8,126 nt of DNA from JBGSUE01 sp041753515 (lineage in GTDB: Bacteria > Patescibacteriota > Microgenomatia > UBA10105 > UBA927). The DNA lies in assembly GCA_041753515.1 (NCBI GenBank), contig JBGSUE010000019.1, forward strand, positions 1-8,126, written 5' to 3'. Positions 1 to 5,815 of the stretch are shown piece by piece. A program made the translations under genes and the position numbers. Under the pieces are notes generated by a model that ran no database searches, was not told the DNA's origin, and was given only the letters and a program-made list of their open reading frames with translations. Every line of letters starts with the position of its first letter. Position 1 is the first letter of the stretch.

Positions 1-969
1 TCCGATAAAGATCATAGAGTGAAGAAGGTTGTGCGCGATATCCTTCTGACAGTACTTATGGTAATCCTTATATCGCTTCCCAAATTATTCGACTACTTTC
101 TCCGGGTAGTGCCCTACTGGAACCGGATTATTGCCGATCCCACCCGCGGATCCCTTCATCTGCCGTTATTTCCCCTTCCGTTTATCATGCCCTGGCATGT
201 TCCGTTTTGGGGAAGACCCAGAATCAAGGAATTTCTGGGAATTTACCAGAACTGGTACGAGTATTATGCATATCTGAGCCCTATCCCGTTTCTCGTTTTT
301 TTGTACGCAAGACGTGTGTGGAGCGACGCGCGCGTAAGGATTCTGTCAGGAGTATTATTGGCAGCGGCACTCTTTGTCGCATGCCGGTATCCGTATTCAC
401 CGTTTTATTACCTGTATGAATTCCCTCCTATTTCATCGTTTCGTGTGCCGCAGAGGATGTATGTGCCTGCAACAGTCCTTGTAGTGGCGCTCGTTGCCCG
501 GTCATTGGAAGTCCTATGGAGGAGTGTCAGGGGCAGAATTTTGTATGGGATTATGATCGTGTCATTCCTCACAACATTTCCGGTTACCATGCATCTTTTT
601 TTTATCGAAGCGTTTGAAAAGCCTGTCGTTGGGGCCCGCGAAATTGTCGCATCCCTGCGTGCGCGGGATTCCGGTAATTTCTACGCAGCACAGATGTACC
701 CGAGGATTCAGGGGTATCTGGTTGCCGCAGATATTCCCGTCATCAATTATTATTATGCCTGGTCCCATACGAACGCGCCTGTGTTTGATGATTCGGATGA
801 ACGGATTCGCAATGATTTTTTTGTGAAATACCGTCCGACGTATATAATCGGTACAGCAGAAGATATTAGATATCAATCTGTCGGGTACTATCAGGTGCAA
901 CGTTTGGATGACGCAGTCCTGTGGAAGACAGATACACCCAACGTGTTTCCGCCACCATTATGGCATTAA
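1..969 (+). CDS. YfhO-like polytopic membrane protein, C-terminal part (5' truncated by window edge)
   Basis: The frame is open to the left edge. A GTG at 19 could start it, but family members run 500-800 residues, so I read this as the last ~322 residues of a longer gene. Numbering from that GTG: hydrophobic segments lie near 8-30, 84-98, 107-122, 148-166 and 173-195, followed by a soluble tail of about 120 residues. The segment EYYAYLSPIPFLVF (81-94) followed by YLYEFPPISSFRVPQR (131-146) matches the YfhO/GT-C pattern of a periplasmic loop, a membrane segment, then an 'lP.is.FR.P.R' motif. The tail ends in DAVLWKTDTPNVFP (298-311), like the start of the YfhO tail, but stops before the PGW..VDG beta domain seen in the gene at 3615. 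The likely role is transfer of a lipid-linked sugar at the outer membrane face; the substrate is unknown. Its stop overlaps the next gene by 10 bp. It could instead be a generic GT-C protein outside YfhO. Confidence 0.72.
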   Translation, partial: SDKDHRVKKVVRDILLTVLMVILISLPKLFDYFLRVVPYWNRIIADPTRGSLHLPLFPLPFIMPWHVPFWGRPRIKEFLGIYQNWYEYYAYLSPIPFLVFLYARRVWSDARVRILSGVLLAAALFVACRYPYSPFYYLYEFPPISSFRVPQRMYVPATVLVVALVARSLEVLWRSVRGRILYGIMIVSFLTTFPVTMHLFFIEAFEKPVVGAREIVASLRARDSGNFYAAQMYPRIQGYLVAADIPVINYYYAWSHTNAPVFDDSDERIRNDFFVKYRPTYIIGTAEDIRYQSVGYYQVQRLDDAVLWKTDTPNVFPPPLWH

Positions 970-2114
970 AACGGCATATCAAATTGGCAATCGTCCGCGG
1001 GTCTTTCCTGAATGCGTTTGAAATGCAGTTTTTCGAACCCCTGGCAGCAGAGTTTGACATTACGGCGTTTTCATCGCTTAAGCCCTTTCATGACCGGTTT
1101 TCTTTTCCGGTGATCCATCTGCCCTCACCTATGGATCTTCCCGAGTTTCCTCTTAAAATGCCCATTCTCAACAGGATGTTCACCGACGCACACTATCTTT
1201 TTGGTCTTGAAAAGCACCTATCCGGATTTGACATCGTTCACACAGCGGAAACATATTACCGTTTTACCCAGCAGGCATTAAACGCCAGGGCGCGGGGGAG
1301 TATAAAAAAAGTTGTTGCGACAGTTTTGGAAACAATACCGTTCAATAATGAAGGGATCCATGGCAGGTATGCGTATAAAGCACGTGCGAGAATGGAATTG
1401 GATCATATGATTGCCCTGACCCGAAAGGCAAAACGGGCACTTATGGATGAAGGGGCTGACTCGGAAAAAATTTCGGTCATCAGCCATTATGTGGATACGA
1501 AGCGGTTTGTGCCCAACCCGCGCCGGCAGGAAGAAATTGCAGATCCGCAAACCCGCAATCTGACAATCCTCTTTTGCGGCAGAATGGAAGGGTATAAAGG
1601 AATATTCGAAATTCTTGATGCGGCTGAATATCTGGTTGCAAATCTGAAAGAGTACGTGCTTACTTTTGTGTTTGCCGGGTCCGGTTCCAAAAACTGGGAG
1701 TTTGATAAAAGAGTCCGGCAATACGGATTGCACCATCATATACAACGGATACAATCATCATATGATGCGATGCCGGGAGTATACAAAAAAGCGCATATCT
1801 ATATTGCCCCCAGTAAACCTACGACTACGTGGGAAGAACAGTACAACACGACACTTCTCGAAGCACAGGCCATGGGTTTACCGATTGTGACAACTTCATC
1901 CGGCGGTATTCCTGAAAATGTGGGAGATTGTGCGCTATTATCAGCACCGGGGGATGTATCTGCCCTCACCGGAAACCTGAAACGTTTCATTTTGGATAGC
2001 ACTCTTCGCGCCGCATATGCCAAAAAAGCCCGTCTTCGGGCGGAGCATGTACATGACATACGTATCGGAGCCCGGAAACTCTCTGCCCTCTACCGGTTAG
2101 TCCTTACGCAATGA
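960..2114 (+). CDS. Glycosyltransferase family 4 (GT-B fold)
   Basis: A 384-residue soluble enzyme of normal length for GT4 retaining transferases, which move a sugar from a nucleotide sugar to a lipid-linked or polysaccharide acceptor at the cytoplasmic face. The N-terminal acceptor domain begins IKLAIVRG (7-14) and includes DIVHTAETYYRFTQQAL (91-107). The C-terminal Glycos_transf_1 domain begins about residue 200 with FCGRMEGYKG (205-214), where R208 and K213 are the expected donor-phosphate ligands. FVFAGSG is at 236-242, the E-x7-E motif at E293 and E301, and SGGIPENVGDCALL at 314-327. The motif is E-Q-Y-N rather than the usual E-G-F-G, with Asn in the Gly position. I chose the ATG at 960 because the first beta strand follows directly; an in-frame GTG at 921 would add 13 residues buried in the upstream gene. 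No Shine-Dalgarno is visible at either start. It overlaps the upstream gene by 10 bp and the downstream gene by an ATGA junction, so translation is probably coupled. Confidence 0.95.
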   Translation: MALKRHIKLAIVRGSFLNAFEMQFFEPLAAEFDITAFSSLKPFHDRFSFPVIHLPSPMDLPEFPLKMPILNRMFTDAHYLFGLEKHLSGFDIVHTAETYYRFTQQALNARARGSIKKVVATVLETIPFNNEGIHGRYAYKARARMELDHMIALTRKAKRALMDEGADSEKISVISHYVDTKRFVPNPRRQEEIADPQTRNLTILFCGRMEGYKGIFEILDAAEYLVANLKEYVLTFVFAGSGSKNWEFDKRVRQYGLHHHIQRIQSSYDAMPGVYKKAHIYIAPSKPTTTWEEQYNTTLLEAQAMGLPIVTTSSGGIPENVGDCALLSAPGDVSALTGNLKRFILDSTLRAAYAKKARLRAEHVHDIRIGARKLSALYRLVLTQ

Positions 2115-3625
2115 AAATCATTCTTTTCATTTTTATCCTGCTTTCGGCCGGCAGTGCGCTCACGGAATCCCTGACGTTTGATGAGCCGGCTCATATCCAG
2201 ATGGGCCTGGAATGGTATCAGGGAATCTATACCACGGATCCATACAACGCTACGTTCGTTCATGCACTGCAGGTATTGCCGCTTTTTCTGAATCTGCTGC
2301 CGGGTGGCATTCAGCCGAATGTTGTCTATTTTTTCCCGCGCATGGTGACAGTACTGTTTGCTCTGGGGGTACTGATTCTGACATACAGAACGGCCCGAAC
2401 TACGGGGGGTCGCCATGCAGGGCTGATTTCCGCGTCGATTTTGGCGTTTCTGCCGGTATTTTTTGCCCACTCCCATTATCTGACACTTGATGTACCCTAC
2501 GCGTTTATACTTCTCCTTTTCATTCGTGAATTCATACACCATGGCACCTCCAGAATTTTCCGATTGGGAATTCTTGCAGGTTTTCTTGCTCTTGTCCGTG
2601 TCCCGTCGCTTGTATTCATTATACCCGTGTATATCTATTCACTGGTAAAAAATGGAATAGTCAGAACAGGCATGATGGGTGTATTGTTTGTTCTGACCGT
2701 TTGGGCAGGATACGGATTCTCACGGGCAGCAGTTGTTCAGGGTCTACCCGGTCCGGACCGGGTTTCAGAGCGCATTGTTGTGCAATTTCCCTCAACCCGC
2801 ACAATTATGTACACCTTTCGGAACGCAGATATACCGCTTGGAAATTATCTGGCCTCTGTCAAAAACACTATACTGCGTTCCGGAAAAACCACGGCATGGT
2901 TTTTTGAAGGCGAAGTCCAAAAGTACCGGTGGTATTTCTGGCCGGTTCAGATTACGCGCACACTTCCCATGCCATTCCTGTTTTTTGGATTGGCCGGTGT
3001 TGTGTATCTGCTCATGGCTGGCTCAAAACAGGAGCGGATTATTGCAGCCGTGCCCGTATTTATGTTTTTCGTTTTTATACTGTCACGGACCCCACCGCTT
3101 GTCCGGTATTTCATTCCGGCTCTGCCGTTTATGGCGGTCGCTGCATCTTATGTTGTCGTTCGCATGTGGAAAGGAGTGTGGCGGATTGGTTTTGTAGGTG
3201 CTGCCATGTGGTATATGTGGTCATTTGCCGGTAGCTATCCGTCTCTTCTGCCATACGCAAACGAACTGGCGGGTCCTGCAAGTGAAAGGTACCGGATATT
3301 GTCCGATTCCAATCTGGATTGGGGACAGGGATTGCCTGAACTTAAAAAATATCTTAATGCTCAATTTGCTGAAACGGTTCTCTTTTCCTATTTCGGCCGC
3401 GATGATGCGGCACTGTACGGTTTTGAGAGTCCTGTGACGTACGGCAGCTATATTCATGAGGATATCTGTGCATTCCATCCGGTGGGAAGCGGGGAGCCTC
3501 TCTACGTCATCATCAGTGTCTCCAATTGGTGGGGGTGCGGATATCACTGGGACGGGAAATTCGCGCAGAATCGTATCCGTGAAGTTGTGGCAGATTCGTT
3601 TTTGGTATTTGATTATGAAGAATAA
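2111..3625 (+). CDS. GT39/PMT-like membrane glycosyltransferase
   Basis: A 504-residue polytopic membrane protein with about 10-11 predicted membrane segments, of the dolichyl/polyprenyl-phosphate-sugar-dependent GT-C type. After a short N-terminal membrane helix (3-17) comes the first outer loop with the acidic pair TFDEPAHI (22-29; D24, E25), the position of the catalytic Asp in PMT/ArnT-type enzymes. Other family features are the LTLDVPYAF segment (124-132), LVRVPSLVF (161-169), LVRYFIPALPF (330-340), then NELAGPASERYRILSDSNLDWGQGLPELKKYL (384-415). The DSNLDWGQ box is a strong marker of this family. A soluble C-terminal domain (about 375-504) containing YVIISVSNWWG (465-475) probably lies outside the membrane. 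The start is the ATG of an ATGA overlap with the GT4 gene; no Shine-Dalgarno precedes it, so translational coupling is likely. The sugar and acceptor cannot be told from the sequence. Confidence 0.9.
   Translation: MKIILFIFILLSAGSALTESLTFDEPAHIQMGLEWYQGIYTTDPYNATFVHALQVLPLFLNLLPGGIQPNVVYFFPRMVTVLFALGVLILTYRTARTTGGRHAGLISASILAFLPVFFAHSHYLTLDVPYAFILLLFIREFIHHGTSRIFRLGILAGFLALVRVPSLVFIIPVYIYSLVKNGIVRTGMMGVLFVLTVWAGYGFSRAAVVQGLPGPDRVSERIVVQFPSTRTIMYTFRNADIPLGNYLASVKNTILRSGKTTAWFFEGEVQKYRWYFWPVQITRTLPMPFLFFGLAGVVYLLMAGSKQERIIAAVPVFMFFVFILSRTPPLVRYFIPALPFMAVAASYVVVRMWKGVWRIGFVGAAMWYMWSFAGSYPSLLPYANELAGPASERYRILSDSNLDWGQGLPELKKYLNAQFAETVLFSYFGRDDAALYGFESPVTYGSYIHEDICAFHPVGSGEPLYVIISVSNWWGCGYHWDGKFAQNRIREVVADSFLVFDYEE
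2746..2763. repeat. Perfect 18-bp palindrome inside the GT39-like gene
   Basis: The two 9-bp arms (ACCCGGTCC and GGACCGGGT) are exact reverse complements with no spacer. It encodes residues 212-218 (LPGPDRV) in frame. It could form a cruciform or a GC-rich RNA hairpin, or be a site for a dimeric protein. No T-run follows, so it is not a terminator. No function is supported beyond the symmetry itself. Confidence 0.55.
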
Positions 3626-5804
3626 CAAAATTATCGGAATTTTTCTTGTCGTTTTCATCTGGACAATCATGTATGCAGGTGAAATATCCGGCCGCAGCAG
3701 TATCTACTGCTGCGATAATCTGCTTATCACAATTCCGTCAAAAATATTTCTCGTCCGTGAAATACTTGCGGGAAGATTTCCCCTGTGGAATCCGTATATT
3801 TTTTCAGGAACCCCGTTTCTGGCGGATATCAACCTCGGGCTGTTGTATCCGGCAAATATACTGTTTCTGTTTGCCGATCCGTTCCGTGGGCTGACTCTGG
3901 TTGCTGTGTTTCACATCCTTTTTTTGGGTTTAGGTGCGTACGCTGTTCTTTTTCACGCAACAAAAGATTTCCCATCCGCGCTATTTGGCGCAATTGCAGG
4001 ATTTGGTGCCGGGGCAGTCGGCGTGTATATGGGAAATATCCAGATTCTTTTGCCTGCCGCCTGGCTGCCTTGGATAGTTTTATTCATCATCAGATGGATG
4101 GAATCGGGTAATCGGATGTGGTATGTCCTGGCTGTTTTGTCCGGAGTTTTCCAGATTTTTTCCGGCCATCCGCAGCTTACGTATTATTCCAATCTATGTA
4201 TTGGAGTTCTCATAATTTATACATCCCGCGATAAAGTAAAAAATATACTGTTGTATTATGTCCCTGTTCTCATGCTGTCTGCGGTCCAGCTTATGCCCTC
4301 GATTGAACTGGCCTTGCGCTCCACCCGTCCGGCTTCGGATTATACGTATGCAACCTTTGGTTCCCTTCACCCGTTATCATTGCCGAGCATCGTTCTTCCT
4401 GCGTTTACCGGGTCTGCGGATTCCGGTACCCGCTGGTATGATTCTGCAAGCAGGTACGGATATACGGGGATTCTCCCCATATTGTTATCGGTTGCACTCG
4501 TATTTTTCCGGAAAAAATACCGGTGGCCGGTTTTTTTGGCAATTCTTTTTCTACTTCTTGCAATGGGAAAATATACGCCGCTGTATGGGATATTTTACCG
4601 TATTGTCCCCGGACTGGGTATGTTCCGCGTTCCGTCCCATTTTTTATATTTATATACATTATTTATTGCCGCATCGGGAGCATTGGGCATGAAATATCTG
4701 AAAGATATGCATCTGATCCGGGTGGCGAATATTTTCGGAATACTGTATGCCGTCTTATGGCTTATTCTGAAATGGGGACAATTGCACGTCACCGATCTGT
4801 ATCATATTATCCTTTCGGATAATACTCTGGAGCGTGAATTCGGCGGTCTTATTGCCCGGGGTGTATTTGGAAAATATCTGCAGTCTCTTGTAGATAATGC
4901 GTTTTTTTATACGATCATCCTATTTGGCACTGCAATTGTTTATTTACTGAAAATCCCCCGGACATACAAACGGATATTGCTGATTGCACTTCTCTGTTTC
5001 GATCTTTTCGTATATGCAAAAAATGATGTAGTGACAGCATCACCTGAAAAAACCCGTGCAATTTTTGCGACTGTTTTAAAGAGCAGCCGCAGTATCGGGT
5101 ATTCTGATTCCAATTCCCGAATCTATACGAGGCAGGGTACATTTCCGTATCCGGCTGACCTTCCCGGCAAGGGTGAGCCGTATCCGGAAGCGCTGTGGGC
5201 AGCGCGTATCATGCGTCCTAATCTTAATATGATAGCAGGATTATCAAGTATAGACGGCTATGCATCTCTGGTAGAAAAAACATACAGGGAGTACTGGGAA
5301 CCAACCCGCGAACCTGCCGGAGTCAGGATTCCGGATGATCTGTCCCGAGTTGGCGAGGCGGGCGCGGGGTATGTGATCGACGGCTATAGGCAGTATGATA
5401 CGTGGCTTAAAAAAGGGGCAGTCCCGCTTGCCGATTCCGGCGGTGTAATAGTCTTTACACTGCCGTTATCAACTCCACGGGTTTTCATACAGGGCGCTGA
5501 CGGAACACAGAGAAATGTGCAGTATGATGATAAAAATTCGTCCAGCATGATGGTATATGGAGATTTTGTTGAAGGCGACCGTGTTGTTGTGCTTGACTCA
5601 TTTTATCCCGGCTGGTGGGCATTTGTCGACGGAAAGCATCAAGAAATTGAGCCATATCAGAACACATTCCGTATGGCTGCAGTTCCACAAGGTATACATA
5701 CGGTTGAATTCGTATACAGGCCATACAGTGTGTATGGCGGTATCCTGATATCATCTATCGGCTGCATAGTTTTATTATTGTTGGCATACAAAAGGTATAC
5801 ATAA
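3615..5804 (+). CDS. YfhO-family membrane protein (full length)
   Basis: A 729-residue YfhO-family GT-C protein; the founding Bacillus/Listeria proteins act in glycosylation of cell-wall polymers. From the N-terminus: a membrane helix (6-20), then a first outer loop with CCDNLL (32-37, D34 the candidate catalytic Asp), FPLWNPYIFSGTPFLADINLGLLYPANILF (55-84), AAWLPW (148-153), FSGHPQLTYYSN (182-193), YGYTGILPILL (281-291) and the FRVPSH motif (337-342). About a dozen membrane segments follow in all. The C-terminal outer domain carries DSFYPGWWAFVDGKHQEIEPYQNTFR (661-686) and GIHTVEFVYRPYSVYGG (693-709), the classic YfhO tail, then a final helix (708-724). The start is the ATG at 3615, overlapping the upstream gene by 11 bp. 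An upstream in-frame ATG at 3456 would add 53 residues that are out-of-frame reading of the GT39 gene and unlike the family. No Shine-Dalgarno is visible. It contains a strong hairpin near its 5' end and one near its 3' end. Confidence 0.93.
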   Translation: MKNNKIIGIFLVVFIWTIMYAGEISGRSSIYCCDNLLITIPSKIFLVREILAGRFPLWNPYIFSGTPFLADINLGLLYPANILFLFADPFRGLTLVAVFHILFLGLGAYAVLFHATKDFPSALFGAIAGFGAGAVGVYMGNIQILLPAAWLPWIVLFIIRWMESGNRMWYVLAVLSGVFQIFSGHPQLTYYSNLCIGVLIIYTSRDKVKNILLYYVPVLMLSAVQLMPSIELALRSTRPASDYTYATFGSLHPLSLPSIVLPAFTGSADSGTRWYDSASRYGYTGILPILLSVALVFFRKKYRWPVFLAILFLLLAMGKYTPLYGIFYRIVPGLGMFRVPSHFLYLYTLFIAASGALGMKYLKDMHLIRVANIFGILYAVLWLILKWGQLHVTDLYHIILSDNTLEREFGGLIARGVFGKYLQSLVDNAFFYTIILFGTAIVYLLKIPRTYKRILLIALLCFDLFVYAKNDVVTASPEKTRAIFATVLKSSRSIGYSDSNSRIYTRQGTFPYPADLPGKGEPYPEALWAARIMRPNLNMIAGLSSIDGYASLVEKTYREYWEPTREPAGVRIPDDLSRVGEAGAGYVIDGYRQYDTWLKKGAVPLADSGGVIVFTLPLSTPRVFIQGADGTQRNVQYDDKNSSSMMVYGDFVEGDRVVVLDSFYPGWWAFVDGKHQEIEPYQNTFRMAAVPQGIHTVEFVYRPYSVYGGILISSIGCIVLLLLAYKRYT
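3693..3714. repeat. 10-bp-arm inverted repeat near the 5' end of the YfhO gene
   Basis: The arms CGCAGCAGTA (3693-3702) and TACTGCTGCG (3705-3714) are exact reverse complements around a 2-nt centre. In RNA this would be a stable hairpin about 80 nt after the start codon. It encodes RSSIYCCD (residues 27-34), the loop that holds the putative catalytic Asp, so coding constraint could partly explain it. No T-run follows. Confidence 0.55.
4511..4537 (+). terminator. Weak terminator-like hairpin inside the YfhO gene
   Basis: A short stem ACCGG/CCGGT (4519-4523 with 4527-4531) and a 3-nt loop is followed directly by T's through 4537, and an A-run (4512-4517) precedes it. This has the layout of a weak intrinsic terminator, but it lies in the middle of coding sequence (residues 302-307), has only 5 base pairs, and translating ribosomes would hide it. 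It may be coincidence in AT-rich membrane-segment codons. Confidence 0.2.
5689..5803. repeat. 12-bp direct repeat AAGGTATACATA, two copies
   Basis: Exact copies lie at 5689-5700 and 5792-5803, separated by 91 bp. The first is inside the YfhO C-terminal domain and the second spans its last codons and stop, just ahead of the next start. Each contains the palindrome GTATAC, which appears a third time at 5712-5717. This may be chance in a GTATAC-rich stretch, or a binding site near the only non-overlapping junction of the run. Confidence 0.4.
5720..5738. repeat. 8-bp-arm hairpin near the 3' end of the YfhO gene
   Basis: Arms GCCATACA and TGTATGGC are perfect reverse complements around a 3-nt loop (GTG). 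It lies about 65 bp before the YfhO stop codon, between two GTATAC-containing repeats. No T-run follows, so it is not a simple intrinsic terminator. Confidence 0.4.
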
Positions 5805-5807
5805 AAT
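5781..5807 (+). promoter_or_regulatory. Possible weak internal promoter before the last plus-strand gene
   Basis: TTGGCA (5781-5786) and TAAAAT (5802-5807) each match five of six bases of the bacterial sigma-70 -35 and -10 boxes, with a 15-bp spacer, shorter than ideal. Transcription would begin close to the GTG at 5816, giving an almost leaderless message. This sits at the only junction in the run that does not overlap. AT-rich sequence throws up such matches often, so confidence is low. Confidence 0.18.
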
Positions 5808-5815
5808 ACACATCT

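Noticed and set aside
921..959. 13-residue N-terminal extension of the GT4 gene from a GTG
   Set aside because: GT4 enzymes start just before the first beta strand (IKLAIV), which the ATG at 960 gives. The extension lies inside the upstream gene and has no Shine-Dalgarno.
1278..1754. 158-residue minus-strand open frame
   Set aside because: It is antisense to well-conserved parts of the GT4 gene, has no motif, and its composition looks like a shadow.
2090..2542. 150-residue minus-strand open frame
   Set aside because: It is antisense to the start of the GT39-like gene; a Lys/Arg/Gln-rich random-looking translation with no domain.
2884..2904. AAAAACCA/TGGTTTTT hairpin with T-run in the GT39-like gene
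   Set aside because: The stem has mostly A-T pairs with four stronger pairs at the tip. Arms of 8 with a short loop are expected about once by chance in this window, and it lies in coding sequence.
3456..3614. 53-residue N-terminal extension of the YfhO gene from an upstream ATG
   Set aside because: It overlaps coding sequence of the GT39-like gene in another phase, is Ser/Arg-rich, and precedes the family's normal N-terminal helix. The ATG at 3615 is the better start.
3221..3670. 149-residue minus-strand open frame spanning a gene junction
   Set aside because: It is opposite the DSNLDWGQ box and the start of the YfhO gene, both clearly coding on the plus strand; no motif.
4258..4692. 144-residue plus-strand open frame in an alternative phase
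   Set aside because: It is a +1-phase reading of YfhO membrane segments, rich in Cys, Arg and Phe; the YfhO frame carries the family motifs across the same stretch.
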